This document shows positions 19,184-27,855 of a stretch of DNA of 64,000 nucleotides, one piece after another. This stretch comes from Achromobacter sp. MFA1 R4 (GTDB lineage Bacteria > Pseudomonadota > Gammaproteobacteria > Burkholderiales > Burkholderiaceae_B). The position numbers and the translations under genes were made by a program. Position 1 is the first letter of the stretch, and the number at the start of each line of letters is the position of its first letter. The DNA is taken from positions 6,088,086-6,152,085 of the forward strand of contig NZ_LT707065.1 in the NCBI RefSeq assembly GCF_900156745.1, written 5' to 3'. Under the pieces are notes generated by a model. It was not told the origin of the DNA. It made no database searches and was given only the letters and a program-made list of their open reading frames with translations.

Positions 19184-20173
19184 TCAGTCAGCCTTGATGT
19201 CGGCGGCCTTGGCCACTTTTGCGTAGCGGGCCAGGGCCTGGTCGATCTGCACCTGGAATTCCTGAGGCGTCGTGGGCATCAGCGTACCACCCACCTCCTC
19301 GGCCTTCTTGCGGAACTCCGGATTGTCCATCGCCGCGCGCACGGCCTTGTTCAGGCGCTCCACCACGGCTTGCGGCGTGCCGGCCGGCGCCACCAGGCCG
19401 AACCAGCCGCCGGTGCCCATGTCGGGATACCCCAGCTCGATATAGGTCGGCACGTCGGGCAGCAGCGGCGAGCGCTCGGCGCCCAGCACCGCCAACGGAC
19501 GCAGCTTGCCGCCCAGCACCTGCGGCAGCGTCGACGACAGGTTGTCCGTGATCGCGTCCACCTGCCCGCCCATCACGTCGTTCAGGGCCGGGCCGGCGCC
19601 GCGATAAGGCACGTGCAGCAGCTTGATGCCGGACAGCATCATGAAGTTCTCGATATTCACATGGCCCAGCGATCCCACGCCCGGCGACGCAAAGCTGTAG
19701 CGTTCCGGCGCGCTCTTGGCCAGCGCGACAAACTCCGCCATGTTCTTGGCCGGCACGTTCGGATTGATCGCGAAGATGCTCGGTACGGCCAGCACATTGG
19801 CCACCGGCACGAAGTCCTTGACCGGGTCGTAGTTCATCTTGCGGAACACGGCCGGATTGGAGCCGTGCGTGCTCATCGTCGCCATGCCGATCGTGTAGCC
19901 GTCCGGCGTCGCGCGGGCAACTTGTTCCATGCCCAGCGAACCGCCGGCGCCGGCCTTGTTCTCGACCACGATGGTCTGCTTCAGGTCGCGGCCGGCGTAT
20001 TCGGCCACCAGGCGCGCGACGATGTCCGTCGAGCCGCCGGCGGCGAACGGCACCACCAGCTTGATGGGACGGGCGGGGTAATCGGCGGCCTGCGCGATAC
20101 CGGCGAAGGACAGCGTGGCAAACATGCCGGCGAGCGCAAAGCGCGCGGACCGGCCAAAAAGACGGCGTGACAT
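19184..20173 (-). CDS. Bug-type tripartite tricarboxylate transporter (TTT) solute-binding protein
   Basis: A 329-residue periplasmic binding protein. The signal peptide is clear: RRLFGRSARF, a hydrophobic core, then AQA cleavage after residue 29. The mature sequence has the family marks YPARPIKLVVPFAAGGSTD and VVENKAGAGGSLG. Such proteins are heavily expanded in Bordetella and relatives and bind carboxylates, amino acids or nicotinate. No TctAB-like membrane genes are adjacent, which is common for these orphans. It is operonic with the amidohydrolase and divergent from a LysR gene. Confidence 0.95.
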   Translation of the reverse strand: MSRRLFGRSARFALAGMFATLSFAGIAQAADYPARPIKLVVPFAAGGSTDIVARLVAEYAGRDLKQTIVVENKAGAGGSLGMEQVARATPDGYTIGMATMSTHGSNPAVFRKMNYDPVKDFVPVANVLAVPSIFAINPNVPAKNMAEFVALAKSAPERYSFASPGVGSLGHVNIENFMMLSGIKLLHVPYRGAGPALNDVMGGQVDAITDNLSSTLPQVLGGKLRPLAVLGAERSPLLPDVPTYIELGYPDMGTGGWFGLVAPAGTPQAVVERLNKAVRAAMDNPEFRKKAEEVGGTLMPTTPQEFQVQIDQALARYAKVAKAADIKAD

Positions 20174-20279
20174 GTGGCGACTCCTGAGGTTGTTGTTCTG
20201 AAGGCCGCCAGTGTCCGAACTTTACGATCCCCTTTCAAACGACTATATTGCACTCCTTCATTACCAAAGGTCATGCTCA

Positions 20280-21215
20280 ATGCGGCTGCACTCGCCGTCC
20301 ATGTCCGAGCTGCACGCCTTCGTGACGGCGGCGCGGCTGGGCAGCTTCACCCAGGCGGCCCAGGTGCTGTGCGTGACGCAGGGCGCCATCAGCCGCGCCA
20401 TCTCCCGGCTGGAAGCGCATTTCGGCCAGCCCCTCATGCACCGCAACGCCCACGGTCTCACCCTGACCGAGACCGGCCGCAAGCTCTACGACGGCGCGCA
20501 ATCGCCCTTGCAAGCCATCGAGGCGCTGAGCGCCGGGCTGCGCGCCGATGACCGGCGCCTGCGCCTGACTCTGTCGTCCGTGCCCACGCTGGCCAGCGCC
20601 TGGCTCGTCCCGCGCCTGCCGGACTTCCACCAGCGCCACCCCGACATCCAGCTCGGTTTCTCCGCCTACCGCCGCAACGAGGACTTCTCCGGCGCCACGC
20701 CGGACGCAAGCATCCTGTCGGGCACGCCGGCCCAATGGCCCGGCTGGCAGGCCGACTACGTGATCGGACGCGAGATGGTGGTGATCTGCCATCCAGGCCG
20801 CCTGGCGGCGCGCCAGGCGCGGGGCCAGTGGGCCACGCCGCAAGGCCTGCTGGGCGAGCCGCTGCTGTACCACACCAACGGCATGGACAACTGGGCGCAA
20901 TGGTTCGCCGCGGCCGGTGTTCCGCGCGGCAACGTCGCGTTGTCGAACGGGTTTGACCAAGTGTCCATCCTGATACGCGCCGTCATGGCCGACATGGGCA
21001 TTGCGGTGCTGCAGCGCTGCCTGGTGCGCGACGAACTGCTGGCCGGCCGGGTCGCCGCGCCCTTCCCCGAACTGGCCATCCGCATCGACCGCGGCTATCA
21101 CCTGTGCGCGCCGGCGCAGCGGCGCGATCACTATGCGCTCGCCTGTTTTCGGCGATGGCTGCTGGAAACCGCCAGCCTCGATCCCGACGTCGTGGCGGCC
21201 GGCGCGCCCGCCTGA
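20280..21215 (+). CDS. LysR-type transcriptional regulator (GcvA-like)
   Basis: A 311-residue LTTR with helix-turn-helix in FTQAAQVLCVTQGAISRAI and a type-2 binding domain. I use the ATG at 20280, which has an aaagg-type Shine-Dalgarno; an in-frame ATG at 20211 would add 23 residues ahead of the normal start. It is divergent from the Bug/amidohydrolase operon with about 106 bp between starts, so that operon is its most likely target. Confidence 0.92.
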   Translation: MRLHSPSMSELHAFVTAARLGSFTQAAQVLCVTQGAISRAISRLEAHFGQPLMHRNAHGLTLTETGRKLYDGAQSPLQAIEALSAGLRADDRRLRLTLSSVPTLASAWLVPRLPDFHQRHPDIQLGFSAYRRNEDFSGATPDASILSGTPAQWPGWQADYVIGREMVVICHPGRLAARQARGQWATPQGLLGEPLLYHTNGMDNWAQWFAAAGVPRGNVALSNGFDQVSILIRAVMADMGIAVLQRCLVRDELLAGRVAAPFPELAIRIDRGYHLCAPAQRRDHYALACFRRWLLETASLDPDVVAAGAPA

Positions 21216-21281
21216 GGGGACGGGGTCGCCCCATCCGGTGGCGCTGGCCCCGGTCACCGCGCGCGGATCGCCCCAAATGCA

Positions 21282-21303
21282 ACGGGCCCCGATTGGGGCC
21301 CGT
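21282..21303. terminator. Hairpin between convergent genes, weak terminator
   Basis: A perfect 9-bp stem (acgggcccc/ggggcccgt) with a four-base loop, located between the LysR gene and the converging zinc-ribbon gene. No T-run follows on either strand, so termination by this element alone is uncertain. Confidence 0.45.
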
Positions 21304-21328
21304 GTCGTGCGAGTGGCAGTGGGAACGT

Positions 21329-21544
21329 TCAGGGCGCGAGCTTGAAGCCCAGGTCCACGCCCCATTTGTCGGTTTCGCGCAGCCATTTGGCGCCGCAGTT
21401 CAGGCAGCGGAAGTGGTCTTCGCGGCTTTCCTCCCGTCCCTTCTGCGTTGGGTTGGTAAATCCTTGATGTCCCAGGTGCGAATGCGGCGCGACGCCTGCA
21501 AGTCCCGGGTTAATGCGTTGGCAAGCCAAGCACATAACGCTCAT
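21329..21544 (-). CDS. Small putative zinc-ribbon protein
   Basis: A 71-residue soluble protein with two Cys-x2-Cys pairs: MCLACQ at the start and RCLNCGAKW near residue 50, the spacing of a zinc ribbon. The rest is polar (NPTQKGREESRED). GGGGAAG precedes the ATG at 21544. The 99 bp upstream, up to the epimerase 3' end, are AT-rich and likely hold its promoter. Function unknown; similar small proteins are often annotated as hypothetical. Confidence 0.7.
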   Translation of the reverse strand: MSVMCLACQRINPGLAGVAPHSHLGHQGFTNPTQKGREESREDHFRCLNCGAKWLRETDKWGVDLGFKLAP

Positions 21545-21643
21545 TGATGCTTCCCCACAAACAGTGTTAGCAAATTGTAAGGGATTTCACCAATGTCTTT
21601 CTATTAAAAACACTTCACAGGGGAACAAAAATTGTTAACGTGA

Positions 21644-22750
21644 TCAAGATACAACGTTTTGTAACGCCACTAGGCAGGTTGCCAGATGGTAGGGGGACGT
21701 TGACGGCATGTCGGACCGCGTCACCGCGCCCTTGGCGTCCAGACACTCGTACCACCCGCCGGGGTGCAGGAAGCGGGCGCGAAACGCGGCCAGGGCCGGC
21801 TGCAACGCGGCCAAGTCGCCCATGACGGCCAACACCCGCAGATACTCGGTCTGCGCCCAGATGCGGCGCGTGTCGTCCACCACCGCGCCGGACTCGTCCA
21901 GCGCCGCCTTCACGCCCCCGCCATCCACCCCATGATCCCTGGACCATTGCACGGCGCGCGGCAGCGATTCGGCCAGATCCAGGCCTTCGAACACCTGCGC
22001 GGAGTCCTGCACGAGCGACAGCCATTCGAACTGATGGCCCGGCTCAAGACGGTTATCCACGCTGCCCTGCAACGATTCGGCCACGCACTGCGTCGGCGCA
22101 TGCACGAAGCGCTGGCTGATGCCCTGCGCCAGCTCGCGCAGATGTTGCGCGAACAACGCCGGCTCGGCGACCTGCGCCGCCGCCAGGTAGGCTTCGGTCA
22201 GGTGCATCATGGGATTTTGCGCGGGGGGTTTCAGCGGCCGGGAAAAGTCCGCACTGAGCGCCGCGTGGTACAGCGAATCGGCGGTCTTGAATCGCGCTTC
22301 GATCGTGTGCGCCGTCGCAAGCATGAGCTTGCGCGCCTGCGCATTGCGGCTGCGTTGAAAATACGCCGCGCACGCCAGCACGATGAACGCGTGCGTATAG
22401 AGATCCTGCGTGTCGTCCAGCGGACGCGCCTGCGCGTCCACGCTGTAGCGCCAGCCGCCATGCGCATCGTGAAACACGCGCGTCAAGGATTCAAAGAGGC
22501 GGTCGGCATGCTGCGCGGCCGCCATGCCCGGGGCCTGCGAAAAGACATACAACTGGCGCGCACAGGCCATCGCGCGATAACGCACCGGCGCCAATGGCTG
22601 ACCGCCAGCGCCATCCAATGATTCGAAAGGCAGGCCGAGCATGTCGTTGAAACCGCGGTCCAGCCACATGGGCAACACGACCGCATCATAATGCTCGCGC
22701 AGCGCGCGGATATCGTCCGCAAGTAAGGAGTTGGTCTGTGCGGCAGCCAT
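21644..22750 (-). CDS. AGE-family epimerase/isomerase
   Basis: A 368-residue (alpha/alpha)6-barrel enzyme of the N-acylglucosamine 2-epimerase/YihS family, interconverting aldoses and ketoses or epimers. Supporting segments are RYRAMACARQLYVFSQA, DLYTHAFIVLA, PMMHLTEAYLAA and EPGHQFEWLSLV, with the expected His residues. The start is uncertain: ATG 22750 (used), 22783 or 22849 are in frame and none has a good Shine-Dalgarno. No sugar transporter or kinase is adjacent, so the substrate is open. Confidence 0.85.
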   Translation of the reverse strand: MAAAQTNSLLADDIRALREHYDAVVLPMWLDRGFNDMLGLPFESLDGAGGQPLAPVRYRAMACARQLYVFSQAPGMAAAQHADRLFESLTRVFHDAHGGWRYSVDAQARPLDDTQDLYTHAFIVLACAAYFQRSRNAQARKLMLATAHTIEARFKTADSLYHAALSADFSRPLKPPAQNPMMHLTEAYLAAAQVAEPALFAQHLRELAQGISQRFVHAPTQCVAESLQGSVDNRLEPGHQFEWLSLVQDSAQVFEGLDLAESLPRAVQWSRDHGVDGGGVKAALDESGAVVDDTRRIWAQTEYLRVLAVMGDLAALQPALAAFRARFLHPGGWYECLDAKGAVTRSDMPSTSPYHLATCLVALQNVVS

Positions 22751-22897
22751 TTTGGAACGTCGCGAACCCGGTGCGGGCCCCATGTTTTGGAGCAGCAACG
22801 ATAACCGAAATCGTCGTCGCCATTCTCTGAGAGTCCACCAAGGTTTCATGCGCGCACAGACCGGTTGTGCCGGCCAGCTCCTTCCAGGGCCGAAGCC

Positions 22898-23110
22898 CTA
22901 TCGGAAGATATTTTCCTCTACCCAGTTTTGCGCGAAGATTTCCGCGCGATCACGTGCTTCGTCCAACGAAGCGCAGTTACCCAAGTGGGAAAATGCGGCA
23001 TCCACTTCGGTGCCGCCCTCGGCCGTTACCGTCAGCAATACGCCATATCCGCCGGTGTCCATGGCCGCTGTGGAAACGTCGATCAGTACTTCCTGGTCAC
23101 GATGCTGCAT
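22898..23110 (-). CDS. Hypothetical protein, 70 residues
   Basis: A small acidic protein (MQHRDQEVLIDVS; later DEARDRAEIFAQNWVEE) with a strong GGGAGG before the ATG at 23110. The layout looks like a beta-sheet followed by one helix, as in short ferredoxin-like-fold proteins common in Burkholderiales. No family is firmly recognised. It sits 147 bp upstream of nothing on its strand except the epimerase start region, so it may be transcribed ahead of the epimerase. Confidence 0.65.
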   Translation of the reverse strand: MQHRDQEVLIDVSTAAMDTGGYGVLLTVTAEGGTEVDAAFSHLGNCASLDEARDRAEIFAQNWVEENIFR

Positions 23111-23436
23111 GTGCTACCTCCCAGTCGGTTACTTATACGCGCGAACCACGCGTGACGCCGCGCCAGAACAAATGTTCCCGCGCAAATGAATAGACCCGCA
23201 ACCGTCACGCAAGTTCATCTTACCGGCGCGGCGCGGGGCCGGATACGTCCGAAAGATGTCAATTCGCACATTCCGTCTCAAGAATTTCCCGGTGACCTCG
23301 GAAAGACGGCATGTCGGGCGAAATACCGCGAAAACATTCGCAACTATGCCGTAATCATCGGCGTCCCCTCGGCCGAGGGAATCAATGCGAATGGCGCAAG
23401 CCTGGTCTGGTCGGGGCGCGCGACGAAAAAAATGCC
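23111..23436. other. Gene-free stretch, no feature found
   Basis: About 326 bp between two minus-strand small genes. A plus-strand reading frame of 84 codons exists (23186-23440) but has no Shine-Dalgarno, no family resemblance and overlaps the 3' end of the next gene. It presumably contains the promoter for the 70-residue protein gene. I see no repeat or strong hairpin. Confidence 0.4.
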
Positions 23437-23661
23437 CTAGCGCAAATGGATGGCGCCGGGTTCTTCCATGCGCAGCGACAGCCTGCCTTTGTCCGTGATG
23501 ACCCAACGCCCGTCGGCGCCGGATTCGATGCAGCGCAGGGTTTCCAGCGCCTGGGCGACGTGCGCGGGCACGTCGGTCTGGACCGCGCCGGGCGCGTTGT
23601 TGTCGGCCACGACGCGCAGCCAATGTCCAAGTTCGCCCTTTTCGAAACGATGCAATGCCAT
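23437..23661 (-). CDS. Hypothetical protein, 74 residues
   Basis: A short soluble protein (MALHRFEKGELGHW) preceded by AAGAGAG before the ATG at 23661. The C-terminal half (DGRWVITDKGRLSLRMEEPG) looks like a winged-helix or beta-hairpin end. It is encoded downstream of the TauE/SafE gene on the same strand with a 71-bp gap. I recognise no family; codon use matches the neighbours. Confidence 0.55.
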   Translation of the reverse strand: MALHRFEKGELGHWLRVVADNNAPGAVQTDVPAHVAQALETLRCIESGADGRWVITDKGRLSLRMEEPGAIHLR

Positions 23662-23732
23662 GCGTGGTTCTCTCTTGAATGGCTCAACGATAGCATGCCG
23701 GCCGCCATCGCCCGCCGGCATGGGGCTCGCCG

Positions 23733-24479
23733 TCAGGCCAGCAGCTTCGGCACGGAAGCGGCGAGCAGCGCAACGCCCGACAACGTCAACAGGCCGAGCA
23801 CGACGCGGCGAAAGGCGACGTCGCTGATGCCGACATAGACACGCGTGCCCCACAACGTGGGCAACAGCATCGCGGGAACGATCAACGCAAACAGGGGCAG
23901 CATGTCGCGCGTCACCACGCCGGTCAGCACATAGCCCGCCATCGTCACCATCAGCATCGACAAATTGAAGTTCTGGATCACGGCGCGCTGCACGTCTCGA
24001 TCGAACCCGCGCAAGGTGCACCACAAGGTCGGGATGACGCCCGTAAAGCCGCCCAATCCGCCCATGACGCCGCCGATCGCGCCCGCGACGCCATCGGCCA
24101 CCTTGCCGCCCACCGTGATGCGCGGGATGCGCGCCGCGAACAGCATGATCGGACACCAGATCGCGAGCAGCCCGCCGATAAAGGCTTTGAACACCAATGG
24201 ATCCAGATGCGGCAGCACCTTCACGCCCAGCGGAATGCCCAGCAATCCCCCCACGACGAACGGCAGCAGGTGGGCCGTCGCAAAACCGCGGCGCACGGTG
24301 AACGCCGCCAGCAGCTGGCCGGTCAGCGCACCGAAGACGGCCATCGCCGCCGCGAGCCGCGGGTCGATGGTCCAGGCCCAGAACGACATGGCCACCATGC
24401 CGAAGCCGAAGCCCGACAAGCCCTGAACAAAGCCTGCCGCCATGGCGCCCACCGCGACCACAATGTATAAGGAATCCAT
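23733..24479 (-). CDS. TauE/SafE-family membrane transporter
   Basis: A 248-residue inner-membrane protein with about eight helices, of the family that exports sulfite, sulfoacetate or related organosulfur anions. Two repeated halves are visible, each beginning with a Gly-rich helix: GFVQGLSGFGFGMVAMSFWA and GAIGGVMGGLGGFTGVIP. I use the ATG at 24479. The neighbouring EamA exporter gene is on the same strand, 62 bp upstream. The substrate is not readable. Confidence 0.88.
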   Translation of the reverse strand: MDSLYIVVAVGAMAAGFVQGLSGFGFGMVAMSFWAWTIDPRLAAAMAVFGALTGQLLAAFTVRRGFATAHLLPFVVGGLLGIPLGVKVLPHLDPLVFKAFIGGLLAIWCPIMLFAARIPRITVGGKVADGVAGAIGGVMGGLGGFTGVIPTLWCTLRGFDRDVQRAVIQNFNLSMLMVTMAGYVLTGVVTRDMLPLFALIVPAMLLPTLWGTRVYVGISDVAFRRVVLGLLTLSGVALLAASVPKLLA

Positions 24480-24541
24480 ATCCGCTGCGCTTTGCGCGTG
24501 AAGTGCCGGCACCATTGCGGCGCACGCCATTCTAGAGCCTT

Positions 24542-25453
24542 CTACGAAACCCGCAGCGCCAGCGGACGCCGCAGCCGCGCGGCCAATGCCGAAGCCGCCA
24601 CGCTCGCCGCGATCAGCGCAAGGCCAAGGGCCAGATCGGGCGAGATGCGCTCGTGGAACACGACGGACGACACGATCAATCCGATCACCGGCACGCAAAG
24701 CATCGCGATGGACGTCGCGGCCGGCGCGAGCTTTTGCGTCATGCCCAGCACGACGATGAACGTCAGCGCGGTGGCTAGCGGTCCGGTATACAGGATCAGC
24801 GGCCAGGCCTGCGCGTCGCCCAGGAACGTGGGCGCACCGTCGCGCATCCATGCCAGCGCGGCCAGCGGTATCGTGGCCGTCGCGGTCTGCCACGGAATCA
24901 TGTCCGCACCCAGCCGCACGTGGCGGTTGGCGCGCAACTGGATGATGTTGCAGGCCCACGCAAACGAGGCGCCCAGCAACATGACCAGACCGATGACGGT
25001 ATGCGCCTGCCAAGGACTGAAGGCCGGCGCCACGATGACGCCGATGCCCGCATAGCTCAGCGCCGTCGCAAGCCATTGCCCGATCGACAAGCGCTCCTTC
25101 AGGACCAGCGACGACAGCGGGATCACCCAGATGGACGTCGCATAGGCAATGACCGATGCGCGTCCCGGCGCCACATACTGCAGCGCCCACAACGCCAGCG
25201 CCGTGAAGGCGCCCATCTGCAGCAACGCAACGCCAGCCACCAGCGGCCATTCCTGGCGTATCGGCAGGCGCAGGCGTCCCAGCATCCCTAGCACCAGCAC
25301 GCTGATCAGCGCGGCTGATCCAAAACGGCTGGCGGCCAGCCACAGCGGACTCATGTGCCCCAGGCCCAATTTCATGACGGGCCAGTTTCCACCCCAGATG
25401 GCAACCGCGCCGGCAAGCGGCAAGAACGTGCGAAGACTGCTTGGCTGACTCAT
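24542..25453 (-). CDS. EamA-family (DMT) metabolite exporter
   Basis: A 303-residue inner-membrane protein with ten predicted helices in two EamA repeats. AIWGGNWPVMKLGL in helix 1 and LALWALQYVAPGRASVIAYATSIWV are typical of the group that exports amino acids and metabolites. It is divergent from an Lrp/AsnC gene with 159 bp between the starts, the classic layout for amino-acid-responsive exporters. An amino-acid substrate is therefore inferred from context only. Confidence 0.9.
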   Translation of the reverse strand: MSQPSSLRTFLPLAGAVAIWGGNWPVMKLGLGHMSPLWLAASRFGSAALISVLVLGMLGRLRLPIRQEWPLVAGVALLQMGAFTALALWALQYVAPGRASVIAYATSIWVIPLSSLVLKERLSIGQWLATALSYAGIGVIVAPAFSPWQAHTVIGLVMLLGASFAWACNIIQLRANRHVRLGADMIPWQTATATIPLAALAWMRDGAPTFLGDAQAWPLILYTGPLATALTFIVVLGMTQKLAPAATSIAMLCVPVIGLIVSSVVFHERISPDLALGLALIAASVAASALAARLRRPLALRVS

Positions 25454-25612
25454 ACCGACTGGACCTACTGCTGCTTATTCTGCATTTCGGCCCCATGGCC
25501 GAACGACAGCAAAGTCTATAGGGTAAACCCCAGCATTTTTCACCGCTTTCCAGCCCAAGAGACGGCATACTCAGCACAGATACACTGCAAACCCGCCATC
25601 GCTAGGTGACTT

Positions 25613-26083
25613 ATGCCGGAAATCAACCTGGATGCCACCGACATCCGCATCCTGAACGAACTTCAACGCGACGCCCGCCTCACGAACGTGGAGCTGGCCG
25701 CGCGCGTGAACCTGTCCGCCTCCCCCTGCCTGGCGCGCGTGCGGCGCCTGGAGACCGAGGGCCTCATCCATCGGCGCGTCACGCTGCTGAACGCCCGCAA
25801 GTTGGGCCTCAAAGTCAACGTCTTCATCCAGATCTCGCTCGACAAACAACGCAAGGCGGCGCTGGACGTGTTTGAACGCGAAATCGCAGTGCTGCCCGAG
25901 ATCATGGAGTGCTACCTGATGTCGGGCGACGCGGACTACCTGATCCGCGCCCTGGTGCCGGACGTCGACGCGCTCGAACGCCTGATCGTCGAGCACATTA
26001 CGCGCATCCCGGGCGTGGCAAGCATACGCTCCAGCTTTGCGCTCAAGCAGGTTCTCTACACCACTGCCGTACCGCTTGCCTGA
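25613..26083 (+). CDS. Lrp/AsnC-family transcriptional regulator
   Basis: A 156-residue regulator with an N-terminal helix-turn-helix ([27 protein letters not shown]) written here only in outline, followed by a RAM ligand-binding domain from about residue 65 to the end ([17 protein letters not shown]). Such proteins form octamers that sense amino acids. It is divergent from the EamA exporter, its probable target. Start at ATG 25613. Confidence 0.93.
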   Translation: MPEINLDATDIRILNELQRDARLTNVELAARVNLSASPCLARVRRLETEGLIHRRVTLLNARKLGLKVNVFIQISLDKQRKAALDVFEREIAVLPEIMECYLMSGDADYLIRALVPDVDALERLIVEHITRIPGVASIRSSFALKQVLYTTAVPLA

Positions 26084-26207
26084 CACCGCATCGGCGCCCA
26101 TCCAGCACTTGCGGGATCGCGGCCGCAAGCCCACAATGAATGCGCCTGGCGCCGGCTTGTCCTGATCGGCGCCAGCATCCCTCCCATCGCTTAGCAAGGA
26201 GCAAACC

Positions 26208-26441
26208 ATGCCCGAAACCGAATGGTTCCCCGGCAATACGCTACCCGATCGTCAGGGTTACTTTGAAGTGGAGTTCGCCACGGGCGAAACTGAAATCACG
26301 CGCTACGGCATGCTGGGCTGGGAGCCCGAGGAAGAGCGCGGCCATATCGTGCGCTGGCGCGGCCTGGATCCCAAGATCGAACAAGCCGAGATCGATCGCG
26401 AAGCAGCCATCCGCAAAAGCAGCGACGGCGTGATCGGCTGA
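26208..26441 (+). CDS. Hypothetical protein, 77 residues
   Basis: A small acidic protein rich in Glu and Trp (EFATGETEITRYGMLGWEPEEER), with AAGGAG seven bases before the ATG at 26208. The C-terminal third is a charged helix (IEQAEIDREAAIRK). No family recognised. It ends 43 bp before a strong bidirectional terminator and is 124 bp downstream of the Lrp-type gene. Confidence 0.65.
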   Translation: MPETEWFPGNTLPDRQGYFEVEFATGETEITRYGMLGWEPEEERGHIVRWRGLDPKIEQAEIDREAAIRKSSDGVIG

Positions 26442-26483
26442 CCGGCCGGCACAATCCGGCGAGGCAGTGCCCTCCTGCCTCGC

Positions 26484-26522
26484 AAAAAAAGCGCCGCGGA
26501 CATAATCGTCCGCGGCGTTTTT
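26484..26522. terminator. Bidirectional intrinsic terminator
   Basis: A 10-bp perfect GC stem (cgccgcggac/gtccgcggcg) with a six-base loop, flanked by seven A and five T. It lies between convergent genes and can end both transcripts. Confidence 0.92.
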
Positions 26523-26538
26523 ACTGGCACTGGGCCGA

Positions 26539-27135
26539 TCAGGGTTCGAGCTTCGAAATCTTGGTGCCCGCCAGCGACACGCCCGCCATCAGGCCGCCAT
26601 TGTTCATCACGAATCCGACCACCGGCTGCTGCGCCGTGTTGGTGTCGATACGGCCGTTGGCGCCAATATTGACCACCGCCACCGTGGCATCGGCGCCAAC
26701 CGTCCAGCCGCTGCTGTTGCGGAATTTGTTTAGCGCGTCGTCCGTCATGAACAGCAGGACCATCGCCTTGGACTGCGCGCCGGCCTGGAAGCCGATCGAG
26801 CCCGCGGTCGTGCTGTAGTAGCCCGCGTTCGCGCCATTCACGCGCAGCACACCCTTGCCATGCTCAGCCCCGACAATAAAGCTGCCGCTCAAGACATCCG
26901 GGAACACCAGCACACCCTTGGCCCGGGCCACCAGATCCTTGGACTGCGGCGAAGCTTCATACAGTTTGGTGAGGGTCGCATTGGCCGCGCTGTTCAGCGA
27001 CTGCCGCTGCTCGGCCGTCGAGGCGGCTGGCGACTTGGACGGCGTGGTCGTTGTACATCCCGCAAACAGCAGGCCAGCGGCGCCCAGCGTGATTGCCATG
27101 CCGGTACGGCGCAGAGCAGGAAAAGTGTCGAACAT
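26539..27135 (-). CDS. SYLF-domain (YSC84-like) lipid-binding lipoprotein
   Basis: A 198-residue protein with a lipoprotein signal (GLLFAGC, Cys27) followed by a Thr/Ser-rich linker and the SYLF domain, a membrane-lipid-binding fold. Marks of the family are KGVLVFPDVLSGSFIVGAEHGKGVL, AGSIGFQAGAQSKAMVLLFM and WTVGADATVAV. GGAG before ATG 27135 fixes the start; an upstream in-frame ATG at 27180 would bury the signal peptide. The protein is expected to face the periplasm. Physiological role unclear. Confidence 0.9.
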   Translation of the reverse strand: MFDTFPALRRTGMAITLGAAGLLFAGCTTTTPSKSPAASTAEQRQSLNSAANATLTKLYEASPQSKDLVARAKGVLVFPDVLSGSFIVGAEHGKGVLRVNGANAGYYSTTAGSIGFQAGAQSKAMVLLFMTDDALNKFRNSSGWTVGADATVAVVNIGANGRIDTNTAQQPVVGFVMNNGGLMAGVSLAGTKISKLEP

Positions 27136-27245
27136 GGAACTCTCCTTTTGTTGTCGTCCAGTGACAACTTTACCGGTCATTCCTCATCCGACAAGACACA
27201 CGAATGTGATAAACGAAACAAAAAACTAGCGGCGGATATGCGGCT

Positions 27246-27500
27246 CTACAGAATGCCGTAGCGAGGCTCGCCAGTGAATTCGTCCACCGACACGATGCCC
27301 GACAGCACCAGTTCCGCATGCCGGCGCGCGACCGCGGGATCATTGAACGTCACGAACCGCGGCAACGACCAACGCTGCCGACCCGCTCCGTCGCCATTGC
27401 GGCTGACGGTTATTTCAATGGCCAATACACCGGGATTCAGGTTGACGACTTCGCACTCCACTTGAAACCCGTTGATATGACGCTGCGGCCACCCGCCCAT
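27246..27500 (-). CDS. Hypothetical protein, 84 residues
   Basis: A small soluble protein starting at ATG 27500 (MGGWPQRHINGFQVECEVV), preceded by an AGGTG-like Shine-Dalgarno. A beta-rich first half precedes a segment RFVTFNDPAVARRHAELVLSG that looks helical. The frame continues open upstream but without a convincing start. No family recognised; it is transcribed ahead of the SYLF gene on the same strand with a 110-bp gap. Confidence 0.5.
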   Translation of the reverse strand: MGGWPQRHINGFQVECEVVNLNPGVLAIEITVSRNGDGAGRQRWSLPRFVTFNDPAVARRHAELVLSGIVSVDEFTGEPRYGIL

Positions 27501-27855
27501 TCTGCACCTGTGAAAATCTGCTTGCCCGGCCGCAATATGCCAAAAACAAACTGGCTTGCAAAGCACTGTTTTCAGGGGGTTAAACCATACTAATGGGGGT
27601 AGTATCGACGCATCTTGAATACTGCAAAATAGTCTGAAAACAAGGCTATTTTCGGGGGTGCCGCACATTTTGTTCTGGCGATTATTCTGGCGCCGCAACC
27701 TGGGAAATCGACAGTCGGCGCAATCGTCAACGCATGGCAATGCTTATCATTTTTTTCCAGCTGTCCGGACGAACCCGCGGATCGCGGCCATAATGTCCGG
27801 GCGCCCGCCCCATTTTCCTGACAGGCGATCGCGTCGGCCCACGCTTAAACAGCCC
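27501..27855. other. AT-rich divergent intergenic region with inverted repeats
   Basis: A 355-bp region between divergent genes, notably AT-rich for this genome. It contains a 9-bp inverted repeat, tgttttcag (27567-27575) and ctgaaaaca (27634-27642), and a hairpin aaaatag/ctatttt (27626-27632 and 27646-27652). Both would fit a regulator site or leader structure for either gene. The open frame running through it from 27658 has no sensible start and is ignored. Confidence 0.45.

Noticed and set aside
21282..21303. Strong hairpin taken as a full terminator
   Set aside because: No T-run on either strand; kept only as a weak terminator candidate.
23186..23440. Plus-strand 84-codon frame
   Set aside because: No Shine-Dalgarno, no motif, overlaps the 3' end of a better-supported gene on the other strand.
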